DNA from: an uncultured Bacteroidaceae bacterium | GTDB taxonomy: Bacteria > Bacteroidota > Bacteroidia > Bacteroidales > Bacteroidaceae | Reading direction: 5' to 3' | DNA length: 13,689 nt | NCBI GenBank assembly: GCA_904502185.1 | Contig: CAJGDX010000059.1 | Coordinates: 1 to 13,689 of the forward strand | Shown: positions 5,164 to 12,534 of the stretch, piece after piece | Numbering within the stretch: the first letter of the stretch is position 1 | How the letters are laid out: each line of letters begins with the position of its first letter | Translations under genes and position numbers: made by a program | The notes under the pieces: generated by a model | Told to the model about the DNA's origin: nothing | The model's input: only the letters and a program-made list of their open reading frames with translations | Databases searched by the model: none

Positions 5164-8121
5164 TTACTTCGCAGCTTTCTGCTCTTTCTTTGCAAGAGTT
5201 ATGTATGCAACAGGAGCAGCGATGAAGATTGATGACAATGTACCGAACACAACACCAAGAATCATTGCGAATGAGAAGCTTCTGATGCTGTCACCACCAA
5301 GGATGAAGATACAGAGCAACACAATCAATGTACTTACTGAGGTGTTGATTGTACGAGACAGAGTTGAGTTGATTGAATCGTTGAAGAGTGAGAACTTGTC
5401 GCGTTTGGGATACAAACCGATAAACTCACGGATACGGTCGAATACAACCACCTTGTCATTGATAGAGTAACCGATAGCTGTAAGGACAGCACCGATAAAT
5501 GTCTGGTCAACTTCGAGTGACATAGGAAGAATTCCGTAGAACAACGAGTAGCAACCGATAATCATCCATGTATCGATAGCAAGAGCCACGATAGAACCGA
5601 TACTGAATGCCACGTTGCGGAAACGGATAAGGATATAGAAGAAGATTGCTACAAGTGCGAAAAGCACTGAAATGATAGCACCATCCTTGATGTCCTCGGC
5701 AATGCTTGGACCTACCTTCTGCGAACTGATGATTGAACCACCTGTACGGTTTTCACGATCGATGAATGTAGCAAGAGTAAGATCCTTGCTCAAAAGTCCA
5801 CCTTCCATGAAAGCCTCGTAAAGGAATGCCTCGATTTCAGAATCGACATTTGTACCATCCTCTGCAATGCGGTAGTTGGTAGTTACACGGATAGTCTTTT
5901 TGTCTGTACCGAGTGCAATAGCCTGAACATTATCCTCTGTGATTTTTGTCTTAAGGAGTTCACGTACGGTTTCGGGCTCAACCTGCTGCTCGAACTGAAC
6001 AACGAAGTTGCGACCACCGGTGAAGTCGATACTCTGGCTGAGACCGCGTGTAAAGAATGAAACAGCCATGATTACTGCAAGCGCACCGAATACGATGAAT
6101 GACTTCTTGCGAGCACCCATGATGTTATACACGCCGTTGAGTGTAAAGTATTTTGTAACACCAGTTGTAAATGTAAGGTTGAGCCATTTACCCTTCTCCA
6201 TAAAGTGCTCGAAGAATACACGTGTCAGGAAGACAGCTGTAAAGAATGAGCAGAAGATACCGATGATAAGTGTAGTAGCGAAGCCTCTGATGGGACCTGT
6301 ACCGAAGTTGAAAAGAATAACACCGGTGATGATTGATGTGAAGTTAGAGTCGAAGATTGCTGAGAATGCATTCTTGTAACCATCGGCAAGCGCAGCACGT
6401 ACAGTCTTACCACCACGCAACTCCTCTTGAGTACGCTCGTAGATAAGCACGTTAGCATCCACAGCCATACCCAAAGAGAGTACCATACCTGCAATACCTG
6501 AAAGTGTAAGTGCAGCCTGGAACGATGCAAGCACACCCATTGTAAAGAAGAGGTTGACAAGAAGTGCACCGTTTGCAACAGCACCGGGAATCCAGCCGTA
6601 AATTGCGCAGATATATATCATAAGGAGAACAAATGCCACAATGAATGACATCATACCCTGATTGATAGACTCCTGACCGAGTGAAGGACCAACGATATCC
6701 TCTTGTACAATACGCGCGGGCGCGGGCATCTTACCTGAACGAAGCACGTTTGCCAAGTCCTTTGTCTGCTCGATGGTGAAGTTACCGGTGATTTCTGAAC
6801 GTCCACCTGTAATCTCGCTGTTTACATTGGGAGCGCTATATACGCAACCATCAAGTACGATGGCAACAGCACGACCAATGTTGTTCTTTGTAAGCTGAGC
6901 CCAACGACGAGAGCCATCTGTGTTCATGCTCATTGTAACGCAGGGACGGCCATACTGGTCGTATGTGTCGGCAGCGTCAACAACTACATCACCCTCCAGA
7001 GGAGCGCGACCGTTGCGCTGTGTAGACTTGATAGCATAGAGTTCGTAGTAGAGGTTTGTTGTCTCGGCATCGACTGCTCTTACACCCCAGTAAAGACGAA
7101 GTTCACGGGGAAGGAGCTTCTTAACCTCGGGGTTAGCCAACATTGTGTTGATAGCAGCTGTATCTTTATAGTGAGCATAACCAACAACAGAACCGGGATT
7201 GTTTACCATCTGAAGAACAGATGCAAGAGGATGAAGTTTTTTCAACTCCTCGTTTGTAGCCGCAGCAGCGTCCTCTGTATTTTCTGCGTTGAGTGCATCA
7301 GCCAGGTTCTCAGCCTCAGCCTCTTCAGCTTTCTTTGTTGTGTCAGCCTCTACTGTCTCTGCGGGAGCAGCCAATGAAGCCAACTTAGCATCAGCAGCCT
7401 GCAATGCGGGAAGCACCTCTGCTGCGTTGAAAGTCTCCCAGAACTCGAGGTTAGCCGAACCCTGAAGAAGTTTACGAACGCGCTCGGGCTCCTTAACACC
7501 GGGAAGCTCAATCATGATGCGACCCATTGAACCCTCGAGAGCCTGAATATTGGGCTGAACTACACCGAAACGGTCGATACGTGTACGCAACACGTTGAAT
7601 GAGTTGTCGATGGCAGCCTGAACCTCTTCGCGGAGAACTTTCTCAACCTCAGCGTCTGTTGAACGGGTGTTAACCTTATCCTTCAACTGCTGTGTTGCGA
7701 AAATTGTGGCGAGTGTTGCGTCGGGTGCAGCCTGTTTGTACTCTTCAACGAAAAGGGTAATAAAATCGGCACTCTCTGTCAATGAACGCTTCTTGGCGTT
7801 GTCGATTGCCTGATTGAAAGCTGCATCTGTTTTGTGTTCAGCCAAAACTTTTACTACATCGGGTACTGAAACCTCCATAATGACGTTCATACCGCCCTTA
7901 AGGTCGAGGCCAAGACCGATTTCCATGTCACGGCTCTGCTTCAAAGTGTATCCCAGCCAAACTTTTTCGTTCAGCATAGAATCGAGATAGTGTTGTTCAC
8001 CCTGAGGGTTCTCAGATGCTTTACCCATGTGGTAACTTGTTACAAATGAGAACGAAAGGTAGAACACGCACACCAGCGAAAGCAGGAGCGCAAATACCTT
8101 TACAAATCCTTTGTTTTGCAT
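5164..8121 (-). CDS. secDF: Protein translocase subunit SecDF (SecD-SecF fusion)
   Basis: SecDF is an inner-membrane RND-type motor that uses the proton gradient to help SecYEG finish protein export. The 985-residue protein is a SecD-SecF fusion, as usual in Bacteroidetes. Residues 8-30 are the first membrane helix. GLGLDLKGGMNVIMEV (69-84) and VLRTRIDRFGVVQPNIQ...IMIELPGV (177-209) are SecD periplasmic motifs. Membrane helices fill about 489-645, with GMAVDANVLIYERTQEELRGG (551-571), whose D555 lies in the proton path. SecF begins at about 670; it has SIDFTGGRNFVVQFE (697-711), helices at about 813-975, and INDKVVVFDRIREF (887-900). Residues about 230-297 form an Ala/Glu/Thr-rich insert. The frame is open 26 codons further up to 8199, but that stretch is Lys/Asn-rich and overlaps the promoter; ATG at 8121 gives a normal membrane-inserted N-terminus. 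Confidence 0.97.
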   Translation of the reverse strand: MQNKGFVKVFALLLSLVCVFYLSFSFVTSYHMGKASENPQGEQHYLDSMLNEKVWLGYTLKQSRDMEIGLGLDLKGGMNVIMEVSVPDVVKVLAEHKTDAAFNQAIDNAKKRSLTESADFITLFVEEYKQAAPDATLATIFATQQLKDKVNTRSTDAEVEKVLREEVQAAIDNSFNVLRTRIDRFGVVQPNIQALEGSMGRIMIELPGVKEPERVRKLLQGSANLEFWETFNAAEVLPALQAADAKLASLAAPAETVEADTTKKAEEAEAENLADALNAENTEDAAAATNEELKKLHPLASVLQMVNNPGSVVGYAHYKDTAAINTMLANPEVKKLLPRELRLYWGVRAVDAETTNLYYELYAIKSTQRNGRAPLEGDVVVDAADTYDQYGRPCVTMSMNTDGSRRWAQLTKNNIGRAVAIVLDGCVYSAPNVNSEITGGRSEITGNFTIEQTKDLANVLRSGKMPAPARIVQEDIVGPSLGQESINQGMMSFIVAFVLLMIYICAIYGWIPGAVANGALLVNLFFTMGVLASFQAALTLSGIAGMVLSLGMAVDANVLIYERTQEELRGGKTVRAALADGYKNAFSAIFDSNFTSIITGVILFNFGTGPIRGFATTLIIGIFCSFFTAVFLTRVFFEHFMEKGKWLNLTFTTGVTKYFTLNGVYNIMGARKKSFIVFGALAVIMAVSFFTRGLSQSIDFTGGRNFVVQFEQQVEPETVRELLKTKITEDNVQAIALGTDKKTIRVTTNYRIAEDGTNVDSEIEAFLYEAFMEGGLLSKDLTLATFIDRENRTGGSIISSQKVGPSIAEDIKDGAIISVLFALVAIFFYILIRFRNVAFSIGSIVALAIDTWMIIGCYSLFYGILPMSLEVDQTFIGAVLTAIGYSINDKVVVFDRIREFIGLYPKRDKFSLFNDSINSTLSRTINTSVSTLIVLLCIFILGGDSIRSFSFAMILGVVFGTLSSIFIAAPVAYITLAKKEQKAAK

Positions 8122-8172
8122 TTTTATTAAAATTTTATTATTATTTTTTATTACTTTTCCTTTTAAAGTTTG

Positions 8173-8200
8173 CAAATATAGCTCATTTTTCCAAAACAAA
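8173..8200 (-). promoter_or_regulatory. Predicted promoter of secDF
   Basis: On the minus strand, TATATTTG (8180-8173) is a full match to the -7 consensus. The nearest TTTG (8200-8197) is only 16 nt further up, short of the 20 nt seen elsewhere in this window, so the -33 assignment is weak. Transcription would begin near 8166, about 45 nt before the ATG. The surrounding sequence is very AT-rich. Confidence 0.55.
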
Positions 8201-8224
8201 AGAGCAGTTTTTAAATTTTTATTA

Positions 8225-8245
8225 TCAAGAAGTTGTTTTTCTTGA
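8225..8245 (-). terminator. Weak hairpin after the rhomboid pair
   Basis: TCAAGAA (8225-8231) pairs with TTCTTGA (8239-8245) around a 7-nt loop, 24 nt after the rhomboid stop. On the minus strand it is followed by an AT-rich but not T-pure run. It may be a weak terminator; read-through into secDF remains possible. Confidence 0.3.
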
Positions 8246-8268
8246 AAATAGCAACAACAGAGAGCGCC

Positions 8269-9168
8269 TTACTTAGAGGCATCGAAGAGGCGTTTTTTCT
8301 CTTCGTCGGAAAGTGAAGCATATCCGTTTTTCTTCAATTTTTCGAGTATTCTGTCGACCTCGGCACTCTGTTCCTTTTTCTGTGCATTATATTCATAATC
8401 ATTTGAGCGTTTGCCTTTATGCAGGTGCATTTTAGGCTTTTTTGCCCAATTGAAAAGTTTGCCGCACAAGGCTACAATATAATCTGCGAATTTGGTTATC
8501 ATGGATGTCAGGTCGCGACCTTTATTCAGGTAATAGGCAAAAAGCCATCCGGCAAATGCTCCGCCAAGATGCGCAAACGAACCGCCAGCATTCTCCGATG
8601 TCAGCAGAAGCAACGATGCAACCACTGTAACAACAGCCACCGTCACAAGTCGCACCTCACCAAAAAGAAGCAGATTTATACGCTGATTGGGAACACGTGT
8701 AGCCGTTGCTGTAACCACTGCGAGCACAGCAGCCGATGCACCTACAAGATAGCCATTGGCACCCGAATCGGTAAACATGGGGAATATGTTGTATGCCAGC
8801 ATAAAAAAGAGTCCGCCAACAATACCTCCAAGCAGGTACACGCCGATAAAATGGCGTGTAGAGAAATAGGAAAGAAACAGTTTGCCGAACCAATAGAGTG
8901 CTAGCATATTCCACAGAATATGCATCAAGCCTGCATGCAGAAACATATATGTAACCAGCGACCATGGCTGCACTATGAAGTGCATGGGTGCCGATGGCAA
9001 CTCGAGCCACATTTTCAGGTACAATGCAGGCGAGGTTATATTGAAAAGGGTGGCGAATACGTCCAACAGAGCGAACAGCACAAACACCGCCACATTAGCA
9101 TAAATATATTTGCCGACAATGTTTTCGGCGAGGAAACGTTTCCAGAGATCAGAAATTATACGGGCCAT
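8269..9168 (-). CDS. Rhomboid family intramembrane serine protease with C-terminal charged tail
   Basis: A membrane protease that cuts transmembrane helices. The rhomboid core lies at about 20-215: a first helix at 22-45, the WSLVTYMFLHAGLMHILWNMLALYWFG segment (69-95) with H83 and N87 of the HxxxN signature, the nucleophile serine S145 in LVGASAAV (141-148), and the catalytic histidine H200 in FAHLGGAFAG (198-207). The serine-histidine dyad is therefore complete. After the membrane part, about 215-299 is a soluble basic/charged tail; its end (VDRILEKLKKNGYASLSDEEKKRLFDAS) is the short helical motif often found at the end of Bacteroidetes rhomboids. The start overlaps the upstream rhomboid gene by 20 nt, which suggests translational coupling. 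Substrate unknown. Confidence 0.92.
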   Translation of the reverse strand: MARIISDLWKRFLAENIVGKYIYANVAVFVLFALLDVFATLFNITSPALYLKMWLELPSAPMHFIVQPWSLVTYMFLHAGLMHILWNMLALYWFGKLFLSYFSTRHFIGVYLLGGIVGGLFFMLAYNIFPMFTDSGANGYLVGASAAVLAVVTATATRVPNQRINLLLFGEVRLVTVAVVTVVASLLLLTSENAGGSFAHLGGAFAGWLFAYYLNKGRDLTSMITKFADYIVALCGKLFNWAKKPKMHLHKGKRSNDYEYNAQKKEQSAEVDRILEKLKKNGYASLSDEEKKRLFDASK

Positions 9169-9835
9169 TTATTTTACCTTTTTTACGCCAAACAAGAATC
9201 AGAATTATACCGAACAACATTCCGCCAAGATGGGCAAAATGTGCAACATTGTCGCCTGCATGGGGACTGAGTCCTGTCACAAGTTCCAACGCGCCGAATA
9301 TCAGTACAAAGTACTTTGCTTTTATGGGGAATGGGAAAGGAATTACAAAAAGTCGTTCATTGGGGAATGTCATTGCAAAGGCAAGCAGGATTCCGTAGAT
9401 GGAGCCTGATGCACCGACTGTTGTCCACACGTTAAGATACTGGAGCATAGGAACAATCACGCCACCGCCTATATTTACATTTGAATAGTGAGAAAGCTGT
9501 GTATCAAAGTATATATATTGTACCAGCTCCTGCACAAAAGCCGCACCAATTCCGGTAGCAAGGTAGTAGATAAGAAAGCGTTTTGAGCCCCAGACGTACT
9601 CAAGCACCTTGCCAAACATAAACAGCGCAAACATATTGAAGAAGAGGTGTGTAAAACCACCATGCATAAACATGTATGTCACCAGCTGATAGGGACGGAA
9701 GTCGGGAGCGAGGAACAGATGAAGTCCTAAAAGGTTGTTCAGGTCAACGCCCAGTTTTTCGAAAGCCAGCAGTGCAAGAAACATCAGCACATTAATGGCC
9801 AGAAGATTTTTGGTAACTACCGGTAATTCTCTCAT
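9149..9835 (-). CDS. Rhomboid family intramembrane serine protease
   Basis: Second rhomboid, first in transcription order, 228 residues. The core contains YQLVTYMFMHGGFTHLFFNMFALFMFGKVLE (49-79) with H63 and N67, the nucleophile S143 in TVGASGSIYGIL (139-150), and the catalytic H202 in VAHFAHLGGMLFG (197-209). Six helices can be seen, and the protein ends in a short Lys-rich tail (WRKKGK), so it is a plain rhomboid without the extra domain of its partner. I start it at ATG 9835. The frame is open to a TTG at 9883, but the first helix and length fit the ATG. The two genes form one unit and are clearly paralogous in layout yet differ in sequence, so they may cut different substrates or act as a pair. 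This pair is common in Bacteroidales. Confidence 0.92.
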   Translation of the reverse strand: MRELPVVTKNLLAINVLMFLALLAFEKLGVDLNNLLGLHLFLAPDFRPYQLVTYMFMHGGFTHLFFNMFALFMFGKVLEYVWGSKRFLIYYLATGIGAAFVQELVQYIYFDTQLSHYSNVNIGGGVIVPMLQYLNVWTTVGASGSIYGILLAFAMTFPNERLFVIPFPFPIKAKYFVLIFGALELVTGLSPHAGDNVAHFAHLGGMLFGIILILVWRKKGKINGPYNF

Positions 9836-9839
9836 AAAT

Positions 9840-9953
9840 CTATTTCGTATTAAAAAAGAGGTCTTGCTTACGCCTCTCAACAATTCTTAATAAAAACACT
9901 TGAATATCGACGTCACAGTAACCGACAATAAAAAAGGTGGTAACAACCACCAT
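9840..9953 (-). CDS. Possible 37-codon upstream ORF in the rhomboid leader
   Basis: An ATG at 9953-9951 opens a frame of 37 codons that ends with TAG at 9842-9840, four nt before the rhomboid ATG. The peptide would begin MVVVTTFFIVGYCDV and end with a basic stretch and LFFNTK; I do not recognise it. Its start codon sits on the arm of the terminator-like hairpin at 9936-9951, so translation and hairpin formation would exclude each other. Against it: it is short, has no clear ribosome binding site, and a 37-codon ORF can occur by chance in sequence this AT-rich. Confidence 0.2.
   Translation of the reverse strand: MVVVTTFFIVGYCDVDIQVFLLRIVERRKQDLFFNTK
9930..9951 (-). terminator. Terminator-like hairpin in the rhomboid operon leader
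   Basis: On the minus strand GGTGGT-TGTT-ACCACC (9951-9936) is followed by six T (complement of 9935-9930). The structure is directional: the plus strand lacks a T-run. It sits about 100 nt upstream of the first rhomboid start and downstream of a -7 box at 9983-9990, so transcripts from that box would meet it after about 25 to 47 nt. This fits an attenuator; it could also end some other short minus-strand transcript. Confidence 0.6.
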
Positions 9954-9982
9954 TGCAACGGGCTTGCCACAATATTCGGCTG

Positions 9983-10015
9983 CAAATGTAGTCAAAATCC
10001 GCTTCAATAGCCACA
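9983..10015 (-). promoter_or_regulatory. Predicted promoter of the rhomboid operon
   Basis: On the minus strand TACATTTG (9990-9983) matches the -7 consensus fully. TGTG (10015-10012), 21 nt further up, is a 3/4 match to the -33 box. Transcription would begin near 9976 and give a leader of about 140 nt before the first rhomboid ATG. It is divergent from the HU promoter. This interval (9836-10144) contains no other clear gene. Confidence 0.5.
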
Positions 10016-10071
10016 CGAGAGGGGTTCATTTATCAGATTTTCGAAAAAAAACACATTTTTTTCATTTTTTA

Positions 10072-10103
10072 TTTGTTTTATGTTGTTCTCTATAATATAT
10101 TTG
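10072..10103 (+). promoter_or_regulatory. Promoter of the HU gene
   Basis: TTTG (10072-10075), exactly 20 nt, then TATATTTG (10096-10103): a full match to the Bacteroidetes -33/-7 pattern. Transcription should begin near 10110, leaving a 35-nt AT-rich leader. A T-rich tract (10046-10074) precedes it. A perfect consensus suits an abundant nucleoid protein. Confidence 0.8.
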
Positions 10104-10144
10104 CCTAGCAATAATTTATACAACTTCCATAAAAACATTTAATT

Positions 10145-10417
10145 ATGAACAAAACAGAACTCGTAAACGCTATTGCTGAGAAGGCTGAAATCAGCAAGGC
10201 GGACGCAAAGAAAGCTCTGGATGCCTTTGTTGGCACAGTTACAGATGCACTTAAAGAGGGTGACAAAATCGCGCTTGTAGGTTTCGGTACATTCTCAGTA
10301 TCAGAGAAAGCAGCTCGCAAGGGTGTTAACCCCGCAACCGGCGCTACTATTGAAATTGCTGCTAAGAAGGTAGCAAAGTTCAAACCCGGAGCAGAGCTTG
10401 CAGAAGCAGTAAAATAA
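10145..10417 (+). CDS. HU family DNA-binding protein
   Basis: HU is a small, abundant nucleoid protein that bends DNA as a dimer. The protein has 90 residues, the classic length. The N-terminal helices (MNKTELVNAIAEKAEISKADAKKALDAF) form the dimer body; GDKIALVGFGTFSVSEKAARKG (39-60) is the conserved central part; and the DNA-binding arm (about 52-75) has the N-P pair at 62-63 (GVNPATG), whose proline inserts between base pairs. The end FKPGAELAEAV is typical. It is more like a true HU than IHF. It stands alone between a perfect promoter and a terminator. Confidence 0.96.
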   Translation: MNKTELVNAIAEKAEISKADAKKALDAFVGTVTDALKEGDKIALVGFGTFSVSEKAARKGVNPATGATIEIAAKKVAKFKPGAELAEAVK

Positions 10418-10440
10418 TAACTGCGTTATTTAATATGGTT

Positions 10441-10468
10441 AAGAGGTTGCACCACGGTGCAACCTCTT
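10441..10468 (+). terminator. Terminator hairpin after HU
   Basis: Arms AAGAGGTTGCACC (10441-10453) and its complement (10456-10468) form a 13-position perfect palindrome with a 2-nt centre (in practice a 12-bp stem). The following T-run is poor (CTTGTCG), so termination may rely on the strong stem. It lies 24 nt after the HU stop. Confidence 0.65.
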
Positions 10469-10517
10469 GTCGTATATACACAGGGCTAGGAGAAAAGCAT
10501 AAATCAAAAAATAGTGT

Positions 10518-10525
10518 TACCTTTG
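10518..10525 (+). promoter_or_regulatory. Predicted -7 element upstream of the sulfatase/radical SAM pair
   Basis: TACCTTTG is a full -7 match, but 20 nt upstream there is AAAG instead of TTTG, so a -33 box is not visible. Transcription would begin near 10532. The leader then holds a small GGCTG/CAGCC stem (within 10538-10552) before the ATG at 10570. Confidence 0.45.
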
Positions 10526-10569
10526 CAACATCTTAGTGGCTGGCAGCAGCCCGACAAACAGAGAGAACC

Positions 10570-12519
10570 ATGGATACAAGAAAAGATAAAACATTACCCC
10601 TGCCCGTAGCTCTTTTTTGCAACATAGCACTGAGTTACGCAATATTCATGCTGTGCAGAATAGTTTTTCTCGCCGTAAACAGCGGACTTTATGCAGAAGG
10701 GCTTTCGGGCAACAGCCTTGGCCACCTTGTGCGAGGCTCACTGCTGTTCGACACCTCGGCAATATGCTATCTGAGCCTGCCCTACCTGCTGGTACTGCTG
10801 TTTCCACTACATTATAAGGAGGGACGCTTCACACAAAAGCTGACACACATTCTGTACGTCGCAGGAGTATCGATAGCCATCGTTTCAAACTTTGCCGACT
10901 GCGTCTATGTACCTTTCACAGGCCGCCGCAGCACATGGTCGGTGTTCAGCGAATTCTCGAACGAAGGCAACATTGCCAAAGTGATAGGCATAGAGCTGCT
11001 CAACCACTGGTATCTGACGATAGGAGCATTATTGCTTATCTGGCTGGCGTACAAGCTCTACCGCCAGCCCAAGCCAATGGAACGAGGTAACTTGAAGAGG
11101 TATTACCTGACACGAAGCATCACATTGCTGGTGGTAGCCCCATTGCTGATTTTCGGCATACGAGGAGGAATAGGAAGTTCGGTACGCCCCATCACCATCA
11201 GCAACGCCAACCAATATGTGAACAACCCTGCCGAAGCTGCCATTGTGCTAAACACACCCTTTTCGATGATAAGAACAATAGGCAAAAGCCCCTTCAAGGA
11301 GGTTGCATACTTCGACAACGAAGAGCTATCGGCCATATACACCCCCGAACATCATCCGGCAGCCGACAAACTGCCAAAGAAAAAGAATGTGGTAATCTTC
11401 ATTCTCGAAAGTTTCGGTAAAGACTACATAGGTGCATATAACCCAGAACGCGACAATGCCTCACTGACCCCATTCCTCGACTCGCTGATAACAGTCAGCC
11501 GCACATATACATACTCTTACGGCAACGGACGCAAGAGCATCGACGGAATGCCATCGGCACTGTCGAGCATACCCATGTTCGTAGAGCCGTTCTTTGTGAC
11601 AACCGCATCGTTGAACCGCGTCAGCGGCATTGCCGGCGAACTTGGAAAAGCTGGCTACAACACAGCCTTTTTCCACGGAGCGCCGAATGGTTCTATGGGT
11701 TTTCAGGCATTTGCACGCACAACAGGGTTCAAAGAGTACTATGGCCTTGACGAATATACCGCCGACAAGGGCGAAGGAGAATTTGACGGAACATGGGCCA
11801 TTTGGGACGAGCCCTTCTTCGAATTCTATGCCGAAAAGATGGACAACATAAAGGAACCATTTGCAACTGCAATGTTCAGCGCTTCGTCGCACCACCCGTT
11901 CCGCATCCCCGAGAAATATTCAAGCGTGATTAAGGAGGGTGAACTTCCCATTCACAAATGCGTTACATACACTGACAAGGCTTTGCGCAGTTTCTTCGAC
12001 AAGGCGAAAAAGAGCGACTGGTTCGAAAATACGATTTTCGTAATAACAGCCGACCACTCGAACCAGACAAACAGTGCGCGATACAAGACCTCATCGGGAT
12101 TCTTTGAAGTACCCATCATCTTCTACTCACCCGATGCTGCCGAACCATTCACACCTGGGACTGACAGTTGCTCCATTGCACAGCAGATAGACATTATGCC
12201 CACACTGCTCGACTATCTTGGTTACGACAAGGAGTATGTAGCCTTTGGCAAGAGCCTGTTATCCACACCCGCAGAGAACACCTTTGCAGTAAACTACATA
12301 AACGATGTTTATCAGTACTACAAGGGCGACTACATGCTGCAGTTCGACGGACAGCAGACAACTGCGCTCTACAATGTGCGCAACGACAAGCTGCTGACAG
12401 AGAACCTTGTAGGCAAAGTACCCCAACAGCAACAGATGGAACGCGAAGTAAAAGCCATCATTCAACAATATATGACCCGCATGCTCAACGACAGGCTTGT
12501 CACTGAGCAGAAAGAATAA
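10570..12519 (+). CDS. LTA synthase-like membrane sulfatase/phosphotransferase
   Basis: This 649-residue protein has an N-terminal membrane part and a large C-terminal domain of the alkaline phosphatase/sulfatase fold, the layout of LtaS, OpgB and related phosphoglycerol transferases. Likely membrane helices are at about 12-36, 52-80, 88-112, 144-164 and 180-200. The catalytic domain starts near 270: NVVIFILESFGKDYIG has the metal ligand E280; NGRKSIDGMPS (319-329) holds the presumed nucleophile, Ser323, where LtaS has threonine; SSHHPF has H441/H442; and ITADHSNQT has metal ligands D495/H496. It probably moves or removes a phospho-group on an envelope lipid or glycan on the outer face of the inner membrane. 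Bacteroidales have no lipoteichoic acid, so the substrate is not that. It lies 15 nt before the radical SAM gene and likely shares its transcript. No truncation is seen. Confidence 0.88.
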   Translation: MDTRKDKTLPLPVALFCNIALSYAIFMLCRIVFLAVNSGLYAEGLSGNSLGHLVRGSLLFDTSAICYLSLPYLLVLLFPLHYKEGRFTQKLTHILYVAGVSIAIVSNFADCVYVPFTGRRSTWSVFSEFSNEGNIAKVIGIELLNHWYLTIGALLLIWLAYKLYRQPKPMERGNLKRYYLTRSITLLVVAPLLIFGIRGGIGSSVRPITISNANQYVNNPAEAAIVLNTPFSMIRTIGKSPFKEVAYFDNEELSAIYTPEHHPAADKLPKKKNVVIFILESFGKDYIGAYNPERDNASLTPFLDSLITVSRTYTYSYGNGRKSIDGMPSALSSIPMFVEPFFVTTASLNRVSGIAGELGKAGYNTAFFHGAPNGSMGFQAFARTTGFKEYYGLDEYTADKGEGEFDGTWAIWDEPFFEFYAEKMDNIKEPFATAMFSASSHHPFRIPEKYSSVIKEGELPIHKCVTYTDKALRSFFDKAKKSDWFENTIFVITADHSNQTNSARYKTSSGFFEVPIIFYSPDAAEPFTPGTDSCSIAQQIDIMPTLLDYLGYDKEYVAFGKSLLSTPAENTFAVNYINDVYQYYKGDYMLQFDGQQTTALYNVRNDKLLTENLVGKVPQQQQMEREVKAIIQQYMTRMLNDRLVTEQKE

Positions 12520-12534
12520 TAAAGAAATTACACC

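Noticed and set aside
8122..8199. N-terminal extension of secDF by 26 codons
   Set aside because: The codons cover the AT-rich promoter region including a full -7 box and would place a Lys/Asn-rich stretch before the first membrane helix.
9836..9883. TTG start for the first rhomboid, 16 codons upstream
   Set aside because: The added residues are polar and basic with no family support; ATG at 9835 fits the rhomboid core. It cannot be fully excluded.
11461..11895. A 144-codon antisense frame inside the sulfatase gene, and similar long shadows in the pseudouridine synthase, purB, rhomboid and radical SAM genes
   Set aside because: These are mirror frames of strongly conserved genes; none has a family motif.
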